A program made the position numbers and the translations under genes. A model generated the notes under the pieces. The model made no database searches. It was given only the letters and a program-made list of their open reading frames with translations, and was not told the origin of the DNA. A DNA stretch of 60,706 nt from Planctomycetota bacterium. GTDB taxonomy: Bacteria; Planctomycetota; Planctomycetia; Gemmatales; Gemmataceae. This document shows, piece by piece, positions 16,903 through 25,329 of this stretch (positions are counted from its first letter, which is position 1; every line of letters starts with the position of its first letter). Where the stretch lies: the NCBI GenBank assembly GCA_016872605.1, contig VGZI01000015.1:1-60706 (forward strand). Reading direction: 5' to 3'.

Positions 16903-18390
16903 ATGATTCGCTACCTGATTGCCCTGGGCGTTGCTGTGGTGGGGCTTCACGCTTCTCCCGCCTCATTGGCTGGAGAATCGAAACGTCCGCCGAACATCAT
17001 CGTCATTCTTGCGGATGATCTGGGCTATGGCGATCTCGGTTGCTTTGGCAACAAGAAGATCAAGACACCCAATCTGGATCGAATGGCCCGGCAAGGAATG
17101 CGGTTTACCAGTTTCTACGTGACGGAAGCCGTATGCAGTCCATCTCGGGCTTCCCTACTGAGCGGTTGCTACGCCGTGCGGGTTGGCCTGGAGGGCGCTC
17201 TCAATCACACAAGCCGCATCGGCATCCATGAACGCGAGACACTGCTTTCGTCGCTGTGCAGGCGACTTGGCTATGCCACCGCATTATTCGGCAAGTGGCA
17301 CCTGGGGCATCTTCCCGAATTCAACCCCCTCAATCGCGGTTTCGACGAGTATTTCGGCATCCCCTATCCGAACGATTGTTCCAACAAGTTTCATCCTATC
17401 GTTCGAACATTCCCGCCGCTGCCATTGATGGAAGGTCGGAAAGTGGTTGCCGAAGAGCCGGACCAGGCCCAATTCACGCAACAATTCACCAAGAGAGCAG
17501 TCGATTTCATCGCCAAAAATAAAGACCGGCCATTCTTCCTTTACCTCGCTCATGTGATGCCGCACGTTCCAATCCACGCATCGGCCAAATTCCGAGGCAA
17601 GAGTGCGGGCGGCCTGTACGGCGACACCGTCGAGGAATTGGATTGGTCGGTGGGCGAAATTCTCGCGGCCGTGCAAAAGCACGGACTCGACGAAAACACG
17701 CTGATCATCTTCACGTCGGACAATGGCCCCTTCCTGTCCTACGGCAATCACGCCGGTTCCGCCGGTCCGTTACGCGGAGGCAAGCTCACTGCGTTCGAAG
17801 GCGGCGTGCGCATGCCCTGCATCATGCACTGGAAGGGCCGGATTCCAGCGGGCAAGGATTGTCATGAAATCGCGTCCACCATCGACCTGCTTCCCACGAT
17901 AACCCGACTAATCGACGGCAAACTCCCTGCCAATGCGATCGACGGCAAGGACATCCGGCCCCTCATGTTCGGTGCGAAAGGCGCCAAATCTCCACACGAC
18001 GCCCTCTTTTTCTACAACGGCCCCGAACTGCACGCCATGCGCTCCGGCCCCTGGAAACTCCACTTCCCGCATTCGTACCTCGAGGTCGCTGGTGAGCCAG
18101 GCAAAGATGGCAAGCCGTCCAACTTTGACAAGCTCAAGCCCGAAGATCTCAAGAAATCGGGTATCCAGGGCATTGCCTCGCGCCATGGCTACCGAGTCGA
18201 GCACTGCGGGCTTGAATTGTACAACCTGGATAACGACATCGGCGAATCGCGAAATATCGCCAAGGATCACCCCGACGTCGTGCGCCGCCTGGAACTGTTG
18301 GCCGAGTCAATGCGCGAGGATCTCGGCGACGCGCTGACCAAACGCAAAGGACGCGGCATTCGCGAGGCCGGCATGGTGCCTGTGCCGTAA
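16903..18390 (+). CDS. Sulfatase (S1 family), 495 residues
   Basis: A secreted sulfatase in the rightward set. Signal peptide about 1-23. IVILADDLGYGDLG holds the metal Asp pair (38-39), CSPSR has Cys78, GKWHLGHL follows, and FTSDNGPFLSYGNH gives the late metal ligands. An insertion near 390-430 (EVAGEPGKDGKPSNFDKLKP) suggests the arylsulfatase A-like architecture with an enlarged C-terminal subdomain. AGGAG lies upstream of the ATG at 16903, and the longer in-frame start at 16879 lacks a leader. It is flanked on both sides by sulfatases transcribed in the same direction. Confidence 0.94.
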   Translation: MIRYLIALGVAVVGLHASPASLAGESKRPPNIIVILADDLGYGDLGCFGNKKIKTPNLDRMARQGMRFTSFYVTEAVCSPSRASLLSGCYAVRVGLEGALNHTSRIGIHERETLLSSLCRRLGYATALFGKWHLGHLPEFNPLNRGFDEYFGIPYPNDCSNKFHPIVRTFPPLPLMEGRKVVAEEPDQAQFTQQFTKRAVDFIAKNKDRPFFLYLAHVMPHVPIHASAKFRGKSAGGLYGDTVEELDWSVGEILAAVQKHGLDENTLIIFTSDNGPFLSYGNHAGSAGPLRGGKLTAFEGGVRMPCIMHWKGRIPAGKDCHEIASTIDLLPTITRLIDGKLPANAIDGKDIRPLMFGAKGAKSPHDALFFYNGPELHAMRSGPWKLHFPHSYLEVAGEPGKDGKPSNFDKLKPEDLKKSGIQGIASRHGYRVEHCGLELYNLDNDIGESRNIAKDHPDVVRRLELLAESMREDLGDALTKRKGRGIREAGMVPVP

Positions 18391-18447
18391 CCCGTCGGAC
18401 ATCGCCCAATTAGACCGATGCCAATATGCCGCTTGGGAGTGTCTCAC

Positions 18448-20040
18448 ATGACAATGCGAATCCATTTGACAGCGATCCTTGCCGCGCTGGTATTCTTTTT
18501 GCCGAGCCCGGCTTTCTGTCAGGCGAAAAAGTCCAAGCCCAACATCGTCGTCATCCTGGCGGACGACCTTGGCTATTCCGACATCGGCTGTTATGGCAGC
18601 GAGATCAAGACGCCAAGCCTCGACAAACTCGCGAAGAACGGGCTCCGCTTTACCAACTTCTTCAACACCGCACGCTGTTGTCCGTCGCGGGCCGCCCTGA
18701 TGACGGGCCTTTATTCGCATCAAGCTGGCGTCGGTCACATGACGGAAAACCTTAAACTGCCCGGTTACCAGGGGCAACTCAATCGCAATTGCTTGACCAT
18801 CGCCGAACTACTTCGGCTTGCGGGCTATCGCAGCTACATGGTCGGCAAATGGCATCTCTCCAACAACGAAAACATGAAAGCCCCCAACGACACCTGGCCG
18901 ATGGGCCGAGGTTTTGATCGCTTCTATGGCACCATTCCGGGCGCAGGCAATTATTTCCGCCCCAACGGGCTTGTACGGGATAAGACCCCCATCGAGGCGC
19001 CGAAGGAGGGCTACTACTACACCGATGCCATCAGCGACAACGCCATCCAGTTCGTGCAAGATCATAAGAAGGACCATGCCGCCTCGCCCTTCTTCCTCTA
19101 TGTCGCCTACACGGCGCCACATTGGCCATTACATGCCCTCAAGGAGGACATCGCAAAATATCGTGGCAAATACCGCGCTGGCTGGGACGTGTTACGCACC
19201 GAACGGCACAAGAAAATGGTGGACCTCGGCATCGTGAACGCCAAGTGGAAGGTACCGCCGTCGGATGCCAAGCCCTTCAAGGGACTGACCGAAAAACAAA
19301 TCGATGAACTCGACCTGCGCATGGCGATCTATGCCGCTCAAATCGATCGAATGGATCAAGGCATCGGTCGAATCATCGCGACACTGGAGAAGGAAGGAAT
19401 GCTGGAAAACACGCTCGTCATGTTCATGGCCGATAACGGAGCGTGTGCCGAGGTCATCGAACGCGGCACCGGCGGTGAACTGGGCGGGCCCGATTCATTC
19501 TCCAGCTACGGCGTCGGCTGGGCGTGGTTCTCCAACGGCTTCCTGCGATTGTTCAAGCACTGGGTCCACGGCGGCGGCGTGTCGTCGCCGCTTATCGTGC
19601 ATTGGCCCGCCAACATTCCGCCACCGTCGCGCGGCCAACTGCGAAGTCAACCCGGCCATCTCATCGACATCATGGCCACGTGCGTGGACGTTTCCGGCGC
19701 CAAGTATCCCACGGAGCACCAAGGAAACAAGGTCACGCCGCTGGAAGGGAAAAGCCTGGTCCCCGCGTTCGCCGGCAAAGCCATCGAGCGCGAAGCGATA
19801 TATTGGGAGCACGAAGGCAACAAGGCGGTCCTCGTTCATCCTTGGAAACTCGTCGCCAAGCATCCCGGGCCCTGGGAACTTTACAACCTTGAAGCGGATC
19901 GCGCCGAGTCCACGGATATTGCGAAGGATCAACCCGAGCGCGTTCGGGAGCTCGCCGCGCGCTGGCAAGCTTGGGCCGAGCGCAGCCACGTGCTGCCGCT
20001 CAGGCCTTATGCCAAGGACAAGAAGAAAAAAGCAAACTAA
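18448..20040 (+). CDS. Arylsulfatase (AtsA-like S1 family), 530 residues
   Basis: A secreted arylsulfatase. Signal peptide about 1-25. VILADDLGYSDIGCYGSEI carries the metal Asp pair. The catalytic motif is CCPSR, so Cys77 is the formylglycine precursor with a second Cys at 78. MVGKWHLS follows, and FMADNGACAE gives the late ligands. Segments such as YSHQAGVGHMT, GFDRFYG and WVHGGGVSSPLIVHWP are typical of the AtsA-type branch. The start at 18448 has GGGAG upstream. It is the last of eight consecutive sulfatases; a short AT-rich, unremarkable region follows before fragments begin at 20304. Confidence 0.94.
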   Translation: MTMRIHLTAILAALVFFLPSPAFCQAKKSKPNIVVILADDLGYSDIGCYGSEIKTPSLDKLAKNGLRFTNFFNTARCCPSRAALMTGLYSHQAGVGHMTENLKLPGYQGQLNRNCLTIAELLRLAGYRSYMVGKWHLSNNENMKAPNDTWPMGRGFDRFYGTIPGAGNYFRPNGLVRDKTPIEAPKEGYYYTDAISDNAIQFVQDHKKDHAASPFFLYVAYTAPHWPLHALKEDIAKYRGKYRAGWDVLRTERHKKMVDLGIVNAKWKVPPSDAKPFKGLTEKQIDELDLRMAIYAAQIDRMDQGIGRIIATLEKEGMLENTLVMFMADNGACAEVIERGTGGELGGPDSFSSYGVGWAWFSNGFLRLFKHWVHGGGVSSPLIVHWPANIPPPSRGQLRSQPGHLIDIMATCVDVSGAKYPTEHQGNKVTPLEGKSLVPAFAGKAIEREAIYWEHEGNKAVLVHPWKLVAKHPGPWELYNLEADRAESTDIAKDQPERVRELAARWQAWAERSHVLPLRPYAKDKKKKAN

Positions 20041-20303
20041 AAAAAGGGGATCGCTAATGCGACAAGTGCTCAACGCGCTGCGATCAAGTGCTGATCACCC
20101 GGGTTGAATCGTATCTCGAAGCAGCGCCTATTGATAAGGCTGAGGTCACGCCCGTATCTGTCTGTGCATACAACGAATCAGCGCAAGGTACTGGGCTCCA
20201 AGAGCTTCTTTGCCGAGATTCGTTCCAAGTCGTCCCCAAAATCGAAGTTTTGACGCAGATGCAGGATGCGGCACAACCCCAAAATCAAGGGTGCGACGAG
20301 GCC

Positions 20304-20605
20304 CTAAGCCGATATCTCGTTGACGACCCGCGCCTCCTCGGCACTCGTCAGGCGTTGATCGAGCCCCTGATAGCGGAAGGTCAAGCATCGGTGGTCGATG
20401 CCGAGGCAGTGCAGAATGGTGGCGTTCAGATCGCGAATGTGGACGGGGTTTTCGACGATGTTGTACGAGAAGTCATCGGTGACGCCGGACTTGACGCCGC
20501 CGCCGGCGAACCAGGTCGTGAAGCAACGGCCATGATAATCGCGGCCATGGTCGGTGGCGGTCAGGTTGCCCTGGCTGTAGATGGTGCGGCCGAATTCGCC
20601 GCCGC
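20304..20605 (-). pseudogene. DUF1501 protein, C-terminal fragment
   Basis: The minus frame from about 20605 to the stop at 20304 reads the C-terminal end of a DUF1501 protein: [46 protein letters not shown], then [16 protein letters not shown]. The last quarter of the family is present. The N-terminal Tat signal and body are missing, and at about 20605-20615 the sequence changes to a sigma-factor fragment on the other strand. Confidence 0.8.
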
Positions 20606-20609
20606 CGAG

Positions 20610-20865
20610 TCGATGCACCGCATCCTGGTCGACAGCGCCCGCCGCAAGGCCGCGGCCAAGCACGGCGGCGACGGCCAGCGCGTTCCCTTGGACGAGGGCG
20701 TGGTGGTCAGCGAGGGCCGCCCCGGCGAACTGATTGCGCTCGATGAGGCTATTCAAGACCTGGAGCGCCACGACGAGCAGGCCGCCCAACTCGTGAAGCT
20801 CCGCAACTTCGCGGGCCTGACCCGCCGGCAAGCTGCCGACGCCCTCGGTGGGGCGGACCGACGCA
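20610..20865 (+). pseudogene. ECF sigma factor fragment
   Basis: The plus frame reads a region near the sigma-70 domain 2/4 linker and domain 4 of planctomycete ECF sigma factors: [20 protein letters not shown], then [44 protein letters not shown]. The start of domain 2 and the end of domain 4 are missing: the frame leaves the family after ADALG. The preceding DUF1501 fragment overlaps its left edge in antisense. It is not functional as it stands. Confidence 0.65.
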
Positions 20866-20904
20866 GATTGGGAACATCGCCTTGCTTGCGTCGGTGTCTG
20901 CCAC

Positions 20905-21168
20905 GTAACTCGCACCGACGAACGGAAGAGCGGCGAGGCGCATCGTGCGTTTCTGGAAGCGGCGATTGCCAAGCCCTACATCGTCGGCAAGCGCCGGTGC
21001 ACTTACATCGACGACATCCCCACCCGCGACTACCGCCGGCCGGGCCTGTTGCGGAACGACGAATCAGCCTACATTAAGCTCATCGAATTGACCGCCGAAG
21101 CCAATCGCCACTTGCTTGCCAAACTCTACGAGACCGTAAAAGCACCGAGAGCGAAAACCGGGAAGTAA
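20905..21168 (+). pseudogene. Agarase-like glycosidase, C-terminal fragment
   Basis: The plus frame ending at 21168 reads [18 protein letters not shown], then RDYRRPGLLRNDESAYIKLI and ELTAEANRHLLAKLYE. This pattern corresponds to the C-terminal part of the adjacent complete gene (21299-22498: HPGIVGVFRCQLI, then MSEANRSALKAAYE) and of agarase-like glycosidases in general. The N-terminal three quarters are gone. It is a broken paralogue in tandem with the intact gene. Confidence 0.55.
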
Positions 21169-21170
21169 GC

Positions 21171-21296
21171 ATGAAACACATTCTCACCCTCCTCACGGCA
21201 CTACTACTCGCGCCTCTGGGCGGTCGATCAGTTCCGCGTGCTGGTGGCGCTGGATTGACGTTTGAGAAACAGGCAAGGAGCGTCACAAGGGCTTGA
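21171..21296 (+). pseudogene. Signal-peptide remnant (41 residues)
   Basis: An ATG at 21171 starts MKHILTLLTALLLAPLGG, a convincing signal-peptide start, but the frame runs into unrelated sequence and stops at 21294-21296. It is read as the 5' end of a secreted-protein gene whose remainder has been lost. Confidence 0.35.
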
Positions 21297-21298
21297 AC

Positions 21299-22498
21299 AT
21301 GAACGTACATCTTCTCGTTTGCTGTATCACACTGCTGGCGACCAACCTGCTTCGCGCGGCCGAGCCAGCCATCGATCGGTTTGGCGGCACGTCAGCCATC
21401 AAGCGGCAGGCCACCGGTTTCTTCCGCGTCGAGCAAGTGAAGGACCGCTGGATGTTCATCACGCCCGAGGGACACGGTTACCTCGCGCTCGGGGCGAATT
21501 ATATCGGCAAGTTCATGCAGGGACAGTCGAGGGAGTTGTTGAAACGCTTCGAGGGCGATCGAAAGAAAGCCGGTGAAGCTCTCACGCAGACCATTCGCGA
21601 CCTTGGTCTCAACGCTGGCGAAGCCTACGCTCCGTTTTGGCCGGAGTTGCAAGCCAAAATGCCATGGGTGGCGAATGTGACCTACCCGCAAGGGGCCGCC
21701 AACTATCAGTTCGATGTCTTCGATTCTGCATGGCAGGACAAACTGTACACGCACGTCGTCCGCGAGTGCAAAACCTTCGCCAAAGATCCCTTCGTGCTCG
21801 GTGTCGCGTTTGCCGATCAACCCGAGTGGGGCAAGAAACGCATCGCGTACTTTGAATCGCTCGACGACTCCGCTCCAGGCAAGAAGCGGCTCATGGAGCA
21901 CCGCAAGGCGGGTGGCAGCGATCAGGAGTTCCTCGGTCTCGCGGCCGACACGCTCTACACCCGGCTCAAAGCGGCAGTGAAAGAAGGGGCCCCCAATCAT
22001 CTGTTTTTTGGCGAGCGTTTCGTTCTGCGCAAAGCTCCCGACACCGTTTTGAAGGCCGTTGGAAAACACGTCGATGTCTTCTGCACGCAGGCCCTCATTC
22101 TCTCACGACATCGGCCGCCGGAGTGGCAGCAGTTTCAGGCCGATGGCTGGGACCACGAACTGAAAATGACCGGCAAACCCATCCTCGTCGTTGATTGGGC
22201 CGCTCCCTTCAGCCTCGGTGAGACCTTTGAATCCGAGCACGGACGCATCAAGAAGGAGGCCGACGCCGCTGATGACTCCGCAAAGTGGCTCACCGCCGCG
22301 CTGACGCATCCTGGCATTGTTGGCGTCTTCCGCTGCCAACTCATCGGTCTCCACGGAAATGATCGCTGGTTCGAGGGCAAAGCCAAACGCAATTACCTGC
22401 AGGACGACGGCATTCCTTTTCCGTCGATTGGCCCGAAGATGAGCGAGGCCAATCGCAGTGCGCTCAAGGCCGCATACGAGAAAGCTGCGTCCAAGTGA
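21299..22498 (+). CDS. Agarase-like secreted glycoside hydrolase
   Basis: A 399-residue secreted protein with signal peptide (about 1-20, LLATNLLRAA). It resembles beta-agarase-like glycosidases of the TIM-barrel type: RFGGTSAIKRQATGFFRVEQ, DRWMFITPEGHGYLALGANYI near the N-terminus, FVLGVAFADQPEWG in the middle, HLFFGERFV, and KPILVVDWAAPFS as the C-terminal part of the barrel. In this fold acidic residues after strands 4 and 7 act as catalysts. GERF and ADQPEWG are candidates, but assignment by eye is tentative. The start at 21299 is chosen over the TTG at 21293. It probably acts with the nearby sulfatases on sulfated galactans or a similar polymer, which is inference. Confidence 0.75.
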   Translation: MNVHLLVCCITLLATNLLRAAEPAIDRFGGTSAIKRQATGFFRVEQVKDRWMFITPEGHGYLALGANYIGKFMQGQSRELLKRFEGDRKKAGEALTQTIRDLGLNAGEAYAPFWPELQAKMPWVANVTYPQGAANYQFDVFDSAWQDKLYTHVVRECKTFAKDPFVLGVAFADQPEWGKKRIAYFESLDDSAPGKKRLMEHRKAGGSDQEFLGLAADTLYTRLKAAVKEGAPNHLFFGERFVLRKAPDTVLKAVGKHVDVFCTQALILSRHRPPEWQQFQADGWDHELKMTGKPILVVDWAAPFSLGETFESEHGRIKKEADAADDSAKWLTAALTHPGIVGVFRCQLIGLHGNDRWFEGKAKRNYLQDDGIPFPSIGPKMSEANRSALKAAYEKAASK

Positions 22499-22549
22499 CC
22501 GGTGACGAAAAATGGGAAACAAGTGTCGCATAAAAAAACTAGGTGAACC

Positions 22550-24538
22550 ATGAAACGCTTACATAGCTTGGCTTTGGTGCTCGCAATTGTCATTCCTGCG
22601 GTTGGGCAGGAACCGCGATTCCCACCCCGAGAACCGGGCGTTCGAAAGATCGAATCAGACTATCCCGTAGCACCGGGAGTCGCCAAAGGCGAGTTTCGCA
22701 CAGGCCAGAAAGCCGATCTGATGTTATCCGGATTCGATTTCAATTCCTCCGGCGGGCCGTTGCTCTTCAACCATCCAGCGGGTCTGGCCAGCGATGGCAA
22801 ATGCCTGCTGGTGTGCGACCGCAATAACAATCGCGTACTCGTGTGGAAATCCGCACCGGCAAAGAACTCCGAGCCGGATTTCGTGCTCGGTCAGGCGAAC
22901 TTCGAAACGAACGACCCGGGAAACGGCCTCCATCAGTTGAACTGGCCTTCGAATGTTTCGATCTCGCCGGATGGCAAAGTCGTCGCGGTCGCGGACACGC
23001 AGAACGATCGTGTGCTGGTGTGGAAGACATTCCCGAAGAAGAGCGGTGCGAGCGCCGATTGGGTGGTCGATCTGGGTAAGCTCCCGTTTCAACCGGACCG
23101 GAGCGAAACGGGTCGTAAACGTATTCACCGGTTGGGTTGGCCGTGGGGCGTCTGGACGGATGGCCAAAAACTGGCGGTGGTGGCGACCCACGGGAGTGCG
23201 GTGCTGATCTGGGATAGAATTCCGGGCGAAAATAATCGTCCCCCGGATCGGATCCTGACGCCAGCCGACTGCGGAACGCCCCGTGGCATCACGAGCAACG
23301 GAACGTGGTTCGCTTTGAGCGACCACAACTACGGCGAACGCAGCCGACCGGCGACGATGGTCTGGAAGGAATTTCCCAAGAGTTCAGATGCCAAACCCGA
23401 TTTCGTCTGGCATGAATGGGTGAAAGGTTCGATCGCATCCGATGGAAAGCTGACGCTCGCGGGCATGAGGAAACTCTACCTTTACGATGCATTGCCCGCC
23501 GAGAGTACCGCGAACGTGGCGGTCGAACTGACGCCGAACTCGTATCGCAACGGCGACGGCCCGGACGTGGTGTTCGCCAACGAACGGATGTACGCTTGTA
23601 ATTATAACGGCAATAATATTCTGGTTTGGAACCGCCGACCCGCCAAGGATGCAACGCAACCCGACTTCGCCATTGGTAGCAACACGCCCGAAAAGGACAC
23701 TCTGCGGGATAACTTTCTGATGACCAATCCGGTCGTCGCGACCGACGGCAAGAGCCTGTTCGCCTCCTCCGATTTCGACCGAACGCTGTACGTCTGGAAA
23801 CAACTGCCCGACCGGAGCGGCGCGAAACCCGATTTCGAGTATCAATTGCCGGAGGGTGCGTGGGATAATGCGTTGTTCAAGAATACGCTCGTTCTCGGCG
23901 GTCAACGGTCGATCTATATATGGAAAGAACTTCCAATAAATGGCCAGAAACCCGATGTCGAACTGCGACAACGCATCGGCAGTGTGACCTTCAACCAGAT
24001 CACGGGCGTGGCTCTCGACAATCAGTATTTCTACGTCGCTGATCGCGAAGCAAACCGCGTGTCGATCTGGAAGGGGATACCGGATGGACGCGCTGAGCCG
24101 GTGCAAACGCTCGAAGTCCATCGCCCCGGACGTTTGTCGAGCAACGGTGAATATCTCGCGGTCGCACCGTTCGAGGGATCGAAGATTCAACTCTATCGCG
24201 TCGCCGATCTGCTGAAAAACCCCAAACCGATTTCCATCGGCGGACCGGGTCGCATGAACTTGCCCGCGAAGTGCATCATAAGTGAAGGCCGAATGATCGT
24301 TGCGGACACCAGCAATCACCGCGTGTTGGTCTGGTCGAAGCTCGCCGACGCGATCTCCGGCAAAGCGGCGGACATAATCCTCGGCCAGAAAAACGACTCC
24401 GAACGCAAGGCGGCCATTGGCGGTGATCGACTCTTCATGCCTGGCAGCGTCGCCTTCGGCAACGGATATCTGTGGGTGGGAGAGTTCAAGTTCTCCGGTC
24501 GCATCCTGCGATTCTCGTTATCGGAGACAAAACGATAA
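22550..24538 (+). CDS. NHL-repeat beta-propeller protein
   Basis: A 662-residue secreted protein with signal peptide (about 1-19, IVIPAVGQ). Repeated blades carry the NHL-type signature: DRNNNRVLVWKS, DTQNDRVLVWKTFP, DREANRVSIWKGIP and DTSNHRVLVWSK, with matching LVW or VWNR closures in between. Two six-bladed propellers are possible, judging by the number of repeats. These proteins usually bind carbohydrates or proteins through the propeller top face. The gene starts 52 bp after the agarase-like gene, on the same strand, so the two may be cotranscribed. No catalytic residues are recognised. Confidence 0.8.
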   Translation: MKRLHSLALVLAIVIPAVGQEPRFPPREPGVRKIESDYPVAPGVAKGEFRTGQKADLMLSGFDFNSSGGPLLFNHPAGLASDGKCLLVCDRNNNRVLVWKSAPAKNSEPDFVLGQANFETNDPGNGLHQLNWPSNVSISPDGKVVAVADTQNDRVLVWKTFPKKSGASADWVVDLGKLPFQPDRSETGRKRIHRLGWPWGVWTDGQKLAVVATHGSAVLIWDRIPGENNRPPDRILTPADCGTPRGITSNGTWFALSDHNYGERSRPATMVWKEFPKSSDAKPDFVWHEWVKGSIASDGKLTLAGMRKLYLYDALPAESTANVAVELTPNSYRNGDGPDVVFANERMYACNYNGNNILVWNRRPAKDATQPDFAIGSNTPEKDTLRDNFLMTNPVVATDGKSLFASSDFDRTLYVWKQLPDRSGAKPDFEYQLPEGAWDNALFKNTLVLGGQRSIYIWKELPINGQKPDVELRQRIGSVTFNQITGVALDNQYFYVADREANRVSIWKGIPDGRAEPVQTLEVHRPGRLSSNGEYLAVAPFEGSKIQLYRVADLLKNPKPISIGGPGRMNLPAKCIISEGRMIVADTSNHRVLVWSKLADAISGKAADIILGQKNDSERKAAIGGDRLFMPGSVAFGNGYLWVGEFKFSGRILRFSLSETKR

Positions 24539-24661
24539 TTTGTAAAATGCCCGCGGAAGGCCGGCCGGTGCATTCAAGGAAGGAAGGCCATACAGTGCTA
24601 TATCGGCCTTATGAACCCACTCAGGCAAGCTCGACGCGGTCGCCTCCGGCTCCCCGCTAAA

Positions 24662-25240
24662 CTATTTTCTCTCCGTCAGTTCCGGAATGGGGCAACCGAT
24701 TGCCTGTGTCCGCGCTTCCTTGACTGGTTTGCCTGCGAGGATGGCGGCCAGCGCCTCGCGCACGTCGCGCCGCGTCGGCTCGATGCGCCGCTTGCCCAGC
24801 TCGACGTAGCGATCGTCGATGCGGCCGATGTAGACGAGCTTGCCGTCCGGCGTGAAGACGGCGGCTTCTGGCGTGATCGTGGCTCGCGTTGCCTTGACGA
24901 GCTCGTGCTTCGCGTCGATCAGGATTGGACAGGTGAGCCCGTACTCCTTGGCGTGCTTGCGGGCCGCTTCGGGCGTGAGGTCCGGGTCGACGTGCACGAC
25001 GAAGAACCGTACGCCCTTCGAAGTGTGGTCCTTCACGATGCTGTTGATTTCCGAGGTGAAGTAGTTCACGACCGGGCAATCGGTGACGGCGAAGAACAGG
25101 ACGGTTGCCTTTGCGTCCTTCGTGTCGAGCGGCGTGTGTTTCGCTCCACGAATATCAACGAAGGTAGTGGGTCGCGACTTGTCATTGGCAGGAGCGCCGC
25201 CGACAGCTGCCAGTATCAGAAGTGAGCCCCAACGCAGCAT
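24662..25240 (-). CDS. Secreted redoxin (AhpC/TSA-type thioredoxin fold)
   Basis: A 192-residue secreted thioredoxin-fold protein. A hydrophobic leader (about 1-19) is followed by a redoxin domain: AKATVLFFAVTDCPVVNYF with the peroxidatic-like Cys in TDCPV, then GVRFFVVHVDPDLTPEAARK, LTCPILIDAKHELVKATRAT, TPEAAVFTPDGKLVYIGRID. The extra Cys in LTCP might pair with it. This subfamily (with a DCPVVN motif and TPEA) is regularly found next to the copper-monooxygenase-like cytochrome proteins of planctomycetes, and the neighbour at 25330-26637 is exactly that, 90 bp upstream on the same strand. It may keep the partner's cofactors reduced, an inference from context. Confidence 0.85.
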   Translation of the reverse strand: MLRWGSLLILAAVGGAPANDKSRPTTFVDIRGAKHTPLDTKDAKATVLFFAVTDCPVVNYFTSEINSIVKDHTSKGVRFFVVHVDPDLTPEAARKHAKEYGLTCPILIDAKHELVKATRATITPEAAVFTPDGKLVYIGRIDDRYVELGKRRIEPTRRDVREALAAILAGKPVKEARTQAIGCPIPELTERK

Positions 25241-25262
25241 GCTTGATTCCACGAAAATGACA

Positions 25263-25326
25263 CGCTTGCGTTTAGCGTTCGCAGCGTACTGTCGGCGAAT
25301 GGTCGCGCGAACGCTAAACGCAAGCG
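25263..25326. repeat. Perfect 20-bp inverted repeat (dispersed hairpin family 1)
   Basis: 25263-25282 is the exact reverse complement of 25307-25326, with core CGTTTAGCGTTCGC. Relatives occur at 43689-43726, 45191-45234 and 51634-51689. It lies between two codirectional genes and would form a strong hairpin in mRNA. Confidence 0.8.
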
Positions 25327-25329
25327 GAG

